A stretch of 64,000 nt of DNA from Guptibacillus hwajinpoensis (GCF_029277305.1 NZ_CP119526.1), one strand, 5' to 3'. Numbered from the stretch's first letter, positions 35,688 to 44,880 are shown. Translations and numbers: made by a program. The notes: a model not told the origin generated them from the letters alone.

Positions 35688-36608
35688 ATGAATATTGTCA
35701 TTTTTGGTGCGGGTGCACTGGGTACATATTTTGGTGCAAGATGGATTGAATCCGGAGAAAATGTCACTTTTTTCGTTCGAGAAGGTCGAAAATCTCAAAT
35801 TGAGAAAGAAGGATTAGGAATAACTAGTGTGAAGGGAAATACTGAAATTGAAAAACCCATTATCTTCACTAAACCTGAAGATGTTAAAGATCCAGATTTG
35901 ATCCTATTAGGTGTGAAAGGTTACCATCTTGAAGGAACTTTACCAGCATTAAAAGCATTTGTTGCTAAAGGCGCGAAGGTTCTTCCTATTCTTAATGGGA
36001 TCGAACATCTTTCAATATTGAGGGATGAACTTGGTGAGGAAGCTGTGCTTGGAGGATTGTCTTACATTATTGCTACTCTAGATGATCAAGGTCACGTTCA
36101 ACATACGAGCGATTTACATGAATTAATCTACGGCCCACTTCACCCTTCTCAACAAGAAATATGCCAAGAATTAAATCAAATAAGTGAGAAAGCCAATTTC
36201 AATTGTTTTTTAAGTACTGCTATTGAGGAAGAAATGTGGAAGAAGTATATGTTCATTTCAGCAATGTCTGGGGTAACTACTGCAGGAGACTTTCATACAG
36301 GAACAATTCGAGATGTGCCAGAAACCTTTGAACTTGTTCAGAAAGTGATGAATGAAATTGGCACGCTAGCGTATAAGTACGATGTGCACATTAATCAGGA
36401 AGACGTTAAGCGTCGCATGGATCAATTTAATACACTACCTTATGAAGCCACTTCGTCTATGCACCAAGATAAAAGAAAGAAGAATAAACTTGAAGTGGAG
36501 CACTTACAAGGCGGTGCCCTTCGACTTGCTGAGCGTGTTCAGCTACCATTGCCTTATACAGATACCTTATATCGTTTAATTAAGCCTTATGAAACACAAG
36601 AATCATAG
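35688..36608 (+). CDS. 2-dehydropantoate 2-reductase family protein
   Basis: A 306-residue PanE/ApbA-family NADPH-dependent reductase. The N-terminus MNIVIFGAGALGTYFGARW is the Rossmann GxGxxG motif. The conserved LGVKGYHLEGTLPAL, the ILNGIEH motif and the C-terminal catalytic region (EEEMWKKYMFISAMSGVTT and SSMHQDKRKKNKLEVEHLQGG, with Lys and Glu) follow. It may make pantoate or reduce another 2-keto acid; many genomes have several paralogues. AAAAGGAG before the ATG at 35688 decides the start over 35655. Confidence 0.88.
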   Translation: MNIVIFGAGALGTYFGARWIESGENVTFFVREGRKSQIEKEGLGITSVKGNTEIEKPIIFTKPEDVKDPDLILLGVKGYHLEGTLPALKAFVAKGAKVLPILNGIEHLSILRDELGEEAVLGGLSYIIATLDDQGHVQHTSDLHELIYGPLHPSQQEICQELNQISEKANFNCFLSTAIEEEMWKKYMFISAMSGVTTAGDFHTGTIRDVPETFELVQKVMNEIGTLAYKYDVHINQEDVKRRMDQFNTLPYEATSSMHQDKRKKNKLEVEHLQGGALRLAERVQLPLPYTDTLYRLIKPYETQES

Positions 36609-36624
36609 ACTTTAAACTTCATAG

Positions 36625-36653
36625 AAAAAGCGAGGGAAATCCCTCGCTTTTTT
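36625..36653. terminator. Bidirectional terminator, ends the acyl-CoA cluster
   Basis: AAAAAGCGAGGG (36625-36636) pairs with CCCTCGCTTTTT (36641-36652) around a 4-base loop. It serves both the + strand reductase gene and the - strand cluster that ends at 36655. Confidence 0.88.
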
Positions 36654-36654
36654 C

Positions 36655-37653
36655 TTATATCTTAACTTTTGTTTCCGCTGAAAACAGGGCCAATGGATTT
36701 TCAGTGAGCACAGTATTAATCGTTTCTTCTGTTATTCCTGCCGCTTTAAGCTTTGGGATGATTTCTTCAAATAAATACACTGGCTGCCAATTCGCCATCA
36801 CTTTTTCAACTTGTTCTGGTAAAACTGGAGGTCTTCCCATCCAGTAATTAACCGTATCATGTGACAACATGATTTGGCGCTCATAGCCACTATTCAGTAA
36901 GCCAATCAGTGTTACTAATCGTTCTTTATCAAACGGAGCACCGACAAGACCCTGGATCCCGAAGCGATCGAATCCAATGTTCACACCCGTTTCCAGTGTT
37001 CTCAAATGGTAAGAAACATCCGTATTCCCACACATATGACCAACAATAATGGATTGAGGATTCACACCTTCCTCAACTAGTAGTTTAGCCTGCTCTGGGC
37101 CCATTGTCCCTTCTTGAGTATGAGTCAATATTGTTATACCTGTTTCTTTATGCACTCGAGCTGCTGCTTTAAAAAACATCATTTCATAGTCTGTAATAAC
37201 ATCTTTACTAGATGCAAGCTTAATAATCCCTGGTTTAACGCCTGTATCCCCAATTCCGTCCGTAATTTCTTTCATAAACATTTCATAAATATCTTCAGGT
37301 GCCGTTCCAAGCGCTTGTCGGAACTTGAAATAAGGTGTAGCTCCTTCACCCTCGTAATAATAACCAGTAGCACAAATAATTTGCAAACCTGTTTCTGTAG
37401 CTATTTTCCTCAAAAGCTCGGGGTTTCTTCCACATTCATTTGGTGTTGGATCGACAACTGTTTTTACACCATGAGCCATTACGCTTTCAGCAACTGAAAT
37501 GCCGACTTGTAGTGCTTCTTGAAAATCAAATGCCCCTAGGGAAACATCCCCACTAAAACCTGGGTAGCCAAATGCAAAATGTTCATGAACTAACGTTTTA
37601 CCGAGTTGTTCGACAGGAATTGGACCTGTTACCGTTTCAACCGTTTTCCCCAT
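36655..37653 (-). CDS. Phosphotriesterase-family hydrolase, probable lactonase
   Basis: A 332-residue binuclear-metal amidohydrolase-fold enzyme of the phosphotriesterase family. All metal ligands are in place: His23-x-His25 (LVHEHF), carbamylated Lys145 (GIIKLAS), His178 (ILTHTQE), His206 (VGHMCG) and Asp266 (LSHDT). The GFDRFG motif at 227-232 matches the phosphotriesterase-like lactonases rather than true organophosphate hydrolases. It is the last gene of the liv/ligase unit, 1 base after the acyl-CoA ligase gene. In that setting it probably opens a lactone to the hydroxy acid that the ligase then activates. The substrate is not known. Confidence 0.85.
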   Translation of the reverse strand: MGKTVETVTGPIPVEQLGKTLVHEHFAFGYPGFSGDVSLGAFDFQEALQVGISVAESVMAHGVKTVVDPTPNECGRNPELLRKIATETGLQIICATGYYYEGEGATPYFKFRQALGTAPEDIYEMFMKEITDGIGDTGVKPGIIKLASSKDVITDYEMMFFKAAARVHKETGITILTHTQEGTMGPEQAKLLVEEGVNPQSIIVGHMCGNTDVSYHLRTLETGVNIGFDRFGIQGLVGAPFDKERLVTLIGLLNSGYERQIMLSHDTVNYWMGRPPVLPEQVEKVMANWQPVYLFEEIIPKLKAAGITEETINTVLTENPLALFSAETKVKI

Positions 37654-37654
37654 T

Positions 37655-39325
37655 TTATTTCACTCCTTCAGCTTTTTGCTTTTCATTCTCTTGCAATTTA
37701 CGCCAAAGTATTTTTCCGCTACTTGTAGTAGGAAATGCGTCCATAAATTCAACCATTCTCGGATATTTGTAAGCAGCCATTTGCTCTTTTGACCATTCAA
37801 CAATTTCCTTTTCCGTTACTTTTCCTTTCGCATTATCGTTTAAAATAACAAATGCTTTTACTGTCTCGCCCCTCCGAGGATCTGGTACGCCAACAACGCA
37901 TGCTTGTTGAACTGCCGGATGCTTATATAACATCGATTCTACTTCAGTTGGCCAAACTTTATATCCTGAAGCATTCACCATGCGCTTTACCCGATCTATG
38001 ATAAAAAAGTATCCTTCTTCATCGTATCGAGCAATGTCTCCCGTACGGAAAAATCTTTTACCTTCTATCTCAAGAAACGAATTACGATTCTCATCCTCAC
38101 GATTATAATAACCGTCAAAAACCTGCGGTCCGTTTACTACGATTTCCCCAATCTCTCCAACACCTAGTTCTTTCATTGTAGTTGGTTCAATGATTCGTGC
38201 ATCAACATCAAATGATGGAACGCCAAGACACTGTAGCTTGGGGAAATCTGGTGGATTAAAGTGAGTGTGTGAAATGGTCTCTGAAAGTCCATATCCTTCT
38301 ATAAAACGTAATCCAGTTAAATGATAGAGCTTCTCTCCAACAGCAGCTGGAAGTGGCGCTCCTCCTCCTGCTAAAATCTTTAAAGAGGATAGAGAGTAGT
38401 TCGATAAATTTGGATTCGAAAGAAAATCAATTAACATCGTGCTAATGTTCACCCAGTTTGCGATCTTATATTTCTCAATATATTTTGCCGCTAAATTACG
38501 ATCCCATCTTGTCATGATAACCATCGGAGCTCCACTATAGATTGGTGCATGCATACTATGAAGCATCCCTGTAACGTGAAACAACGGTAATGTAACTAAG
38601 TGATTTCCATCTGCCGTTAAATTCATCCACTGACATGCTCCAACCGCATTTGCTTGCACAGTACGATTAGGATGAATACAACCTTTCGGAAGACCTGTTG
38701 TTCCGGAAGTATACGGCATAACAGCTACATCATTAATTGATCGATCGTATTCACTTGCTTTTAATTGATGATCGATTGCGTCTTCCCAAGTATAGTGATA
38801 CGGTTTATTTAATTGCTTCGTCTCAAGGGCTACTTCAGCAGGAATTTCACTCTCGTCCCCTGCATAATAGGAATAAGCTGCCGTTACAATGTTCGTGAGA
38901 GTTGTGGAAGACAATAGCGATTCAGTCCGGTCATAAAGCTCCTGCCCGACAACAGCCGTTTTAATCTCGCAATCTTTAATATAGAACGAGAGCTCTTCAG
39001 CTGTAAGCATTGGATTAATGGGAACAACAACTGCATTTGCTCGCAAAATAGCGTAATAAGCAATCACAAATTGAGGTGAATTCTGCATAAAGAGAAGAAC
39101 ATTCTCTCCTTTCGATACATCTAGTTCCTTCTCAAGGAAAGCTGCTGTTTGATCCACTTCTTTTAACAATTGGCTATAAGACAATGTCCCTCCGTAGTAA
39201 ATAATCGCTTCTTTAGAAGGATAGCGTTTAGCTGATACCGTTAAATTATCATAGATCGTTGTTTCAGGAATTGTAAGTGAATAAGGTACTCGTTTTGGCC
39301 AGAACTGAAAATGATTTGTTTCCAT
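37655..39325 (-). CDS. AMP-forming acyl-CoA ligase
   Basis: A 556-residue adenylate-forming enzyme that activates a carboxylic acid as its CoA thioester. It shows the P-loop-like YTSGTTGLPKG, the IEGYGLSETI motif, RTGDIARYDEEGYFFIIDRVKRM and the C-terminal TSSGKILWRKL with the catalytic lysine. The second ligase of the region (52077-53693) is only distantly similar, so they probably take different acids. It follows the substrate-binding lipoprotein gene and precedes the lactonase gene with 1-base spacing. Confidence 0.92.
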   Translation of the reverse strand: METNHFQFWPKRVPYSLTIPETTIYDNLTVSAKRYPSKEAIIYYGGTLSYSQLLKEVDQTAAFLEKELDVSKGENVLLFMQNSPQFVIAYYAILRANAVVVPINPMLTAEELSFYIKDCEIKTAVVGQELYDRTESLLSSTTLTNIVTAAYSYYAGDESEIPAEVALETKQLNKPYHYTWEDAIDHQLKASEYDRSINDVAVMPYTSGTTGLPKGCIHPNRTVQANAVGACQWMNLTADGNHLVTLPLFHVTGMLHSMHAPIYSGAPMVIMTRWDRNLAAKYIEKYKIANWVNISTMLIDFLSNPNLSNYSLSSLKILAGGGAPLPAAVGEKLYHLTGLRFIEGYGLSETISHTHFNPPDFPKLQCLGVPSFDVDARIIEPTTMKELGVGEIGEIVVNGPQVFDGYYNREDENRNSFLEIEGKRFFRTGDIARYDEEGYFFIIDRVKRMVNASGYKVWPTEVESMLYKHPAVQQACVVGVPDPRRGETVKAFVILNDNAKGKVTEKEIVEWSKEQMAAYKYPRMVEFMDAFPTTSSGKILWRKLQENEKQKAEGVK

Positions 39326-39347
39326 GTTTTAATCCCCTTTCAAATCC

Positions 39348-40586
39348 TTATTTATCTTGGGTAAGCACTTTGCCATCTTCTACTACACCGATTGCAGGTT
39401 TCCAATCAAATGCTCCGCCATCGACAAGTCCAGTTAAATGCCACACCATGTTCTCTTCAGGAAGAGTTTTAATTCCATCTTCTACACTTGCCATAATTTT
39501 TGTAGGATCATCAACACTACCTGATTCTTTCATTGCATTCACTAAAACGTGCATTGCTTGATAGTTAAATGCCCCTTCAGCAGTAGGAATACGCTCGAAT
39601 TTCTCCTTATATTTCTCAATAAACTCTTCCGCACCAGGCGCATCGCTATCTATAATTGGTAGAGTACCAATCGCCCCTTCTAAATGCTCTAGCCCTCCTA
39701 AGACTGGCTCCATTTCTTCAATCTTTGCTTGGTCCATGACCATAAACCCACCTTCAAACCCTAATTCTCTTGCTTGTTTAATGACGAGGGCTGTTGGCTG
39801 AGATGGTCCACCAACAAAGAGGACGTCAGGATCATTGCTTAAAGCTTTTGTAACGATAGAGAAAAAGTCTGTATCTTTGCTAAAATCTATTGAGCCTTCA
39901 AACACAACTTCTCCACCATTTTCTTCCCATACAGGCTTTAATGCTTCAGTCCAATCCTTTCCGTATTGAGAAGCTGTTGGTAGAAGAGCAATCTTCTTGC
40001 CGAATCTTTCCATTTCGTATTTTGTAAAAGGTTCTGGATAAGCACTATAAGCTGGTGGAATTCCGAGTGTTAATGAATTATTCTGTTCCATAATTTTCGG
40101 TTCACTCGTGTAAGCGGCGATCATAAAATTCTCTTTTTCATTAAAGACCTGTGTAGCAAACACACCTCCACTATGCGGTACAAAAATAACGGGTGTATTG
40201 TTTTCTTGAACAAGTCTTCTTGCATTTGTGCCCGTCTCATTGGGAAGATATTGATCATCTAGTGTGATGAGATTAATGTCATATGTTTTGCCGTCCACTT
40301 CAAACCCCTCTTGGTTAATCTCTTCAACAGCCATCTCTAAACCACTTAGTGTGTTTTCACCGTAATAAGCAGCTGGGCCACTCAAAGGACCGCTAAATCC
40401 AATATTGACAGTATGTTCAGCAGATGAACTAGCTTTCGTATCTGTACTCGTATCTTTCGTTTCCTTGGATCCAGATGAGCTTTCTGAATTGCTATTGCTT
40501 ACAGAACTTGCAGCACAACCTGCCATGACCAAAATCCCAACCAAAACCATTAGAAGTACAAAGAGCTTTTTACCAGATCTCATCAT
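39348..40586 (-). CDS. ABC transporter substrate-binding lipoprotein (LivK/LivJ type)
   Basis: A 412-residue Peripla_BP_6-type solute-binding protein. The signal peptide ends in the lipobox MAGC (Cys about residue 24), followed by a Ser/Thr/Asp-rich linker and the binding fold starting VNIGFSGPLSGPAAYYGEN. It delivers ligand to the LivHMGF permease encoded just upstream. This family binds branched-chain amino acids, but also amides, aromatic acids and other carboxylates. Position next to an acyl-CoA ligase and lactonase suggests a carboxylic acid or lactone. Confidence 0.9.
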   Translation of the reverse strand: MMRSGKKLFVLLMVLVGILVMAGCAASSVSNSNSESSSGSKETKDTSTDTKASSSAEHTVNIGFSGPLSGPAAYYGENTLSGLEMAVEEINQEGFEVDGKTYDINLITLDDQYLPNETGTNARRLVQENNTPVIFVPHSGGVFATQVFNEKENFMIAAYTSEPKIMEQNNSLTLGIPPAYSAYPEPFTKYEMERFGKKIALLPTASQYGKDWTEALKPVWEENGGEVVFEGSIDFSKDTDFFSIVTKALSNDPDVLFVGGPSQPTALVIKQARELGFEGGFMVMDQAKIEEMEPVLGGLEHLEGAIGTLPIIDSDAPGAEEFIEKYKEKFERIPTAEGAFNYQAMHVLVNAMKESGSVDDPTKIMASVEDGIKTLPEENMVWHLTGLVDGGAFDWKPAIGVVEDGKVLTQDK

Positions 40587-40613
40587 TTATCCCCCTGTTC
40601 AAATAGACTCATT

Positions 40614-41321
40614 TTATGCTCCAATATAGGCTTTACGGATCTCATCATTAGATAAAAGTTCTTCTTTACTTCCTTCTAGAACTATTTTGCCACTTTCAAT
40701 TACGTAACCACGGTTAGAAATTTGAAGAGCTGCATTTGCATTTTGCTCAGCTAGAAGAATCGTAGTTCCCTGCTGATTAATATCTTCAATAATGTTGAAC
40801 ATTTGCTCAACAATTAGGGGAGCTAGACCAAGTGAAGGTTCATCAAGAAGAAGGACTTTCGGATTCGCCATAAGTGCTCGTCCAATCGCAAGCATTTGTT
40901 GCTGGCCTCCACTTAACGACCCAGCTGCTTCATGTCGTTTATCATAAAGAATAGGAAAGAGTGAATACACTTCCTTTAAACGTTTCTCGACTTCCTTACG
41001 TTGCTTTCGATGAACAAAGCTGCCCATTTTCAAATTTTCATAGACGGACATATGAGGAAATAGCTTTCTTCCTTCAGGGCATTGAACTATTCCTTCTTTA
41101 ACTAGTGAGTGTGGAGATTTCCCCGTAAGCTTGCGATCCATAAACATGATCTCTCCTGAAGCGGGCTTCATAAGTCCACTTATTGTACGGAAAATCGTAC
41201 TTTTACCTGCTCCATTAGCTCCAAGAAGGACGACTGTTTCCCCTTGATTAACATGAAGGCGAATATTGTGAAGCACCTGAGATGCCCCGTACTTTACGTT
41301 AATATTGTTTAACTGGAGCAT
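40614..41321 (-). CDS. livF: ABC transporter ATP-binding protein LivF
   Basis: A 235-residue ATPase of the LivF type. Walker A is GANGAGKST (about 33-41), the signature is SLSGGQQQMLAIGRAL, and Walker B is VLLLDEPSLGLAP. GLMKPASGEIMF and VEQMFNIIEDINQQGTT are typical of LivF. It overlaps livG by 23 bases. It pairs with LivG on the cytoplasmic side of the permease. Confidence 0.93.
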   Translation of the reverse strand: MLQLNNINVKYGASQVLHNIRLHVNQGETVVLLGANGAGKSTIFRTISGLMKPASGEIMFMDRKLTGKSPHSLVKEGIVQCPEGRKLFPHMSVYENLKMGSFVHRKQRKEVEKRLKEVYSLFPILYDKRHEAAGSLSGGQQQMLAIGRALMANPKVLLLDEPSLGLAPLIVEQMFNIIEDINQQGTTILLAEQNANAALQISNRGYVIESGKIVLEGSKEELLSNDEIRKAYIGA

Positions 41322-42078
41322 GAACTTCGCCTCCTAGATAGGCTTGGATTACAGCTTCATTTTGCCTTATTTCGTCTGGTCGACCTTCCGCAATTTTCTT
41401 TCCATGATTTAATACGACTATTTTATCTGCTAGACTCATAATCATTGGCATTTTATGTTCGATGAGGCAAACGGTAATTCCGTGATCTGCCATTTTTCTC
41501 ATCAAGTACGCTAGACCATCTGTTTCATCAGGATTGACACCAGCTGCTGGTTCATCAAGAAGAACCATCTCAGGATCCGTTGCTAATGCGAGTGCAAAGG
41601 CTAATCTCTTCTTCTCTTCCTGAGAAATAAGAGACACGGGGTGCTCTACAACGTTTTCTAGCTCGACGAACGCTAGGGCCTGCATCGCTTTTTCATAAGA
41701 TCGTTTCTCTTCCTCCTTTTCTCTTGCCGTTCTAAAAATCGCGTCCCATATTCCCGATTTAGTGCGAAGTCTATGGCCTATTAATACGTTATCCAGGACA
41801 GTAGATTGTTCAAATAGGTTTGTCGTTTGAAATGTTCGACCAATGCCTAGTCTAGCGATCTGTTGAGGTGGCATTTTCGTAATATCGTTATCTTTAAAAA
41901 AGACTTTTCCAGACGTAATAGGATGAATTCCACTGATTAGGTTGAAAAAAGTAGATTTTCCAGCTCCATTAGGACCGATAATGGCTGTTATTGATCCTTT
42001 TTCAAAAGAAGCGCTTACATCTTCTACAGCAGCGAGACCACCAAATCGTTTTGTAATTCCCTCTGTTCTAAAGAACAT
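41299..42078 (-). CDS. livG: ABC transporter ATP-binding protein LivG, with altered signature motif
   Basis: A 259-residue LivG-type ATPase. Walker A GPNGAGKST, GIGRTFQTTNLF (Q loop), Walker B MVLLDEPAAGVNPDE and the H-loop IEHKM are all normal. The ABC signature, usually LSYGxQ or LPYGxQ in LivG, reads SLISQEEKKRLAFALAL here and lacks the glycine. In an ABC dimer this would leave one composite ATP site built from a degenerate signature. It overlaps livM by a single base and livF by 23 bases. Confidence 0.9.
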   Translation of the reverse strand: MFFRTEGITKRFGGLAAVEDVSASFEKGSITAIIGPNGAGKSTFFNLISGIHPITSGKVFFKDNDITKMPPQQIARLGIGRTFQTTNLFEQSTVLDNVLIGHRLRTKSGIWDAIFRTAREKEEEKRSYEKAMQALAFVELENVVEHPVSLISQEEKKRLAFALALATDPEMVLLDEPAAGVNPDETDGLAYLMRKMADHGITVCLIEHKMPMIMSLADKIVVLNHGKKIAEGRPDEIRQNEAVIQAYLGGEVHAPVKQY

Positions 42079-43085
42079 TAACCAGCCTCCCCTACATCCC
42101 GTTTGACTTCATGTTCTTCTTTACGCAAGTTGACTTTCTGTAGCTTTCTTTTTCGGATAAACGTCTCTATACTTCCTGTAATTCCACGTGGGTAGTATAG
42201 AACCAGAAGGACAACGACTGGTCCGAAAATAAGCATCCGATATTCTTCTAGAAATTGAAGTGACTGAGTTAAGGAAATAACAATTAATGTGCCAACTAAA
42301 GGCCCAGCAAGTGTTCCGATCCCACCGACAAGAAGATACATGAGCATTTCAAATGTAACCGTAATCGCTGAAATCTGTGGTCCTATGAAACGAATGAATG
42401 AAGCGTATAATGCCCCAGATAACCCAGCGAATAATGCTGACAGCGTAAATGCAAGTAGCTGATTTTTCATAATAGATATACCAATTGTTTTAGCAAGTTC
42501 CTCACTATTTCGAATCGCAATAAATGTTCTTCCAAGTAAAGAATGAACAATGCGATAACAAATAAAAATAGTAAGGATGAGGAATGACAGTGCGAGATAA
42601 TACTGAGATGTTAACGAATCAAAGGTAATCGGTCCGATATTACCAGGTGGGGAGATCCCAATTAAACCTCTAACCCCACCTGTGAGGCTGTCCCATTTGT
42701 CGATGAGAAGGTAAATTATTACTCCAACACACATCGTATAAATCGCAAAAAAGTGAGATTTTGTTCTTAATGCAATAACTCCGACCAGAGCACCAGCTAG
42801 AGCAGTAATAATGACTGCAAGGAATAACGAAATCCAATACGGCAGCTCTGCTTTCGTTGTTAATAGACCGACCCCATAGGCTCCAATTGCAAAGAATCCA
42901 GCATGTGCAAGGGAGAGGTACCCTACATACCCAGAGATAATATTAAAACCATAGACCGCAATCGACCAGATAAACACGAGAGTTAACAATTGGAGAAGAT
43001 ACATATTTTTAAAAACGAGCGGAAAAAGAATGGCGACAGCTGTTAACATGATCATCATAGTTCGCTTCGAAAGAACGTTCGGCAT
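42078..43085 (-). CDS. livM: Branched-chain-type ABC permease LivM
   Basis: A 335-residue inner membrane permease with about 9-10 helices. LivM features are GYVGYLSLAHAGFFAIGAYG near the N-terminus and the EAA-like loop AIRNSEELAKTIGISIMKNQLLAFTLSA, followed by GGIGTLAGPLVGT. It forms the channel with LivH and binds LivG/LivF. A short basic tail (RKRKLQKVNLRKEEHEVKRD) faces the cytoplasm. It overlaps its neighbours by 1 base on each side. Confidence 0.93.
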   Translation of the reverse strand: MPNVLSKRTMMIMLTAVAILFPLVFKNMYLLQLLTLVFIWSIAVYGFNIISGYVGYLSLAHAGFFAIGAYGVGLLTTKAELPYWISLFLAVIITALAGALVGVIALRTKSHFFAIYTMCVGVIIYLLIDKWDSLTGGVRGLIGISPPGNIGPITFDSLTSQYYLALSFLILTIFICYRIVHSLLGRTFIAIRNSEELAKTIGISIMKNQLLAFTLSALFAGLSGALYASFIRFIGPQISAITVTFEMLMYLLVGGIGTLAGPLVGTLIVISLTQSLQFLEEYRMLIFGPVVVLLVLYYPRGITGSIETFIRKRKLQKVNLRKEEHEVKRDVGEAG

Positions 43086-43948
43086 TATTGAACCCCCTTC
43101 GTGAATAGCCCGGTCGGTTTCGCTGTCAAAATGACGACGAGGAGGAGAAACGCGATGACATCTTTATAATCAGACGATATGTACGTCGCACCAATGCTTT
43201 CCGTTAAACCAAGCAAATACCCTCCAATGATTGCGCCTGGAATACTACCCATACCGCCAATAATAATAATGACAAAGGCTTTCATAATAACAAGATTTCC
43301 CATTGTAGGAAACACTAGATTGATAGGAGATGCAAGAGAAGCTGCTGCTGCAGCAAGTCCCCCAGCAATCGCAAATGTTAACCACGCTACCTGATTTGCA
43401 TTAATTCCTACAAGAAATGCTCCTTCACGGTTTTGAGCCATTGCAATAATTGCGGCTCCTATCATCGTTTTCGTTAAGAAAAAGTGAAGAGCTAGCATTA
43501 AAATAATCGCTGCAATAATAATTAAAAGTCTCTGCAAAGTGACGGTTAACCCGAACAAATTCACTACAGAACTGTACGGTGTATCCATTCTGTAATACTC
43601 CGTTCCCCACATAAACTGACCAAATGCTTCCAAGAATAAGAGGATTCCGATGGCAGCAACCATCATCCTCATTCCATCTGCACCTTCTAATTTCTTAAAG
43701 ATAAGCTGTTGAGTAACAACACCAAGTAATGCAACGACCGCTACAGAAGCGATAATGGCTACCCAATAATTGAAGCCAAACCCTACCATCATCATTAACG
43801 TAATATAAGCACCAACCATGTAAAATGCACCATGAGCAAAGTTAGGGACGTGAAGAATACCGAAAACGAGTGTTAAGCCAAGTGCCACAAGAGTGTAAAC
43901 GCTTCCAATTGTAAGTCCGTTAAAAATCTGCTGGAAAAGAAGCTCCAT
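43085..43948 (-). CDS. livH: Branched-chain-type ABC permease LivH
   Basis: A 287-residue permease with about eight helices. LivH features are QQIFNGLTIGSVYTLVALGLTLVFGILHVPNFAHG at the N-terminus (consecutive family segments), the EAA-like loop AMAQNREGAFLVGINANQVAWLTFAIAGGLA, and GGMGSIPGAIIGGYLLGL. AGGAGGAAG precedes the ATG. The 121 bases between it and the enoyl-CoA isomerase gene contain a hairpin without a T-run, so read-through from the upstream unit is possible. Confidence 0.93.
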   Translation of the reverse strand: MELLFQQIFNGLTIGSVYTLVALGLTLVFGILHVPNFAHGAFYMVGAYITLMMMVGFGFNYWVAIIASVAVVALLGVVTQQLIFKKLEGADGMRMMVAAIGILLFLEAFGQFMWGTEYYRMDTPYSSVVNLFGLTVTLQRLLIIIAAIILMLALHFFLTKTMIGAAIIAMAQNREGAFLVGINANQVAWLTFAIAGGLAAAAASLASPINLVFPTMGNLVIMKAFVIIIIGGMGSIPGAIIGGYLLGLTESIGATYISSDYKDVIAFLLLVVILTAKPTGLFTKGVQ

Positions 43949-44069
43949 TTTCTTCCTCCTTCTTTTCAGTTAGGATCCAGACAAAGGGAACGGCGAATTG
44001 TGTTGAGGATTCAAGATGTGAGGGTGTTTAATCAGGATTGAAGTAATAACCCCAACCCTGATCTGTAGA

Positions 44070-44861
44070 TTATTTGCCTTTGAATTGAGGAGCGCGTTTT
44101 TCTTTAAAGGCAGTAGCACCTTCTTTATGGTCTTCTGTCGTTACCATTAGTGCCTGTGTAATTCGTTCCTGCTCTAAAACTTCAGGTAATGATGACGTTA
44201 GAGATGCATCTGCAATTTTCTTTATAAAACCAAATGCTTTACCTGGCCCTCTTGCAAGTTTGTCAGCGTAAGCAATTGCTTCATCTTGTAACTCTGATAG
44301 TGGATAAGTTTGATTAACGATTCTTAATTCTTTTGCTTCTTTTGCAGTGATTGGCTGTGCTGAGAAAAATAATTCTTTTGCTTTGTATGGACCGATTAGT
44401 CTTGGCAAGAAAGAAAGTCCTCCACCATCAGATATTAATCCTACTTGAGAGAAACTTAAGACAAAACTACTATCTTCAGCTGCCAAAATAATATCGCTCG
44501 CGAGTGCTAAGTTAAAACCAGCCCCTGCAGCAAATCCATGAATGACTGAAATAATCGGCTTATCAAGATCTTTCATGGCTAGAACAAGCTCATTTAATTT
44601 CCCGATATGTTCATATACTTCAGTCGAAGAAGTGTCTCCCATCGTCTTAACATCCCCGCCAGCACTGAAAGATCGACCTGCTCCAGAAAGCATTACTACA
44701 CGGATATCATCATTTTCTTTTGCATCCTGAATTGCTCTTGTAAGTCCTAAAATCATATCTGGACTAAACGCGTTTAGTGCCTCAGGACGGTTTAAAGTAA
44801 GATGAAGCACGGCACCCTGAACATTTACTTTAAGATGATCTGTTTTTACTGTTGTTTCCAT
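44070..44861 (-). CDS. Enoyl-CoA hydratase/isomerase, PaaG-like
   Basis: A 263-residue crotonase-fold protein. The oxyanion-hole segments are SAGGDVKTMG and GFAAGAGFNLALASD. The two catalytic glutamates of true hydratases are replaced by Asn and Gln (AGFNLA, SFSQVGL), while an aspartate occurs in LISDGGGLSFLPRL, where PaaG-type isomerases carry their catalytic Asp. It is therefore more likely a double-bond isomerase than a hydratase. AAGGAG precedes the ATG at 44861. It follows an SDR gene by about 20 bases. Confidence 0.87.
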   Translation of the reverse strand: METTVKTDHLKVNVQGAVLHLTLNRPEALNAFSPDMILGLTRAIQDAKENDDIRVVMLSGAGRSFSAGGDVKTMGDTSSTEVYEHIGKLNELVLAMKDLDKPIISVIHGFAAGAGFNLALASDIILAAEDSSFVLSFSQVGLISDGGGLSFLPRLIGPYKAKELFFSAQPITAKEAKELRIVNQTYPLSELQDEAIAYADKLARGPGKAFGFIKKIADASLTSSLPEVLEQERITQALMVTTEDHKEGATAFKEKRAPQFKGK

Positions 44862-44880
44862 TACAAAACACTCTCCTTTT

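Noticed and set aside
44031..44062. Hairpin between the PaaG-like gene and livH as a terminator
   Set aside because: ATCAGGATTG pairs well with CAACCCTGAT, but no T-run follows on the - strand, so transcription into livH probably continues or is only partly reduced.
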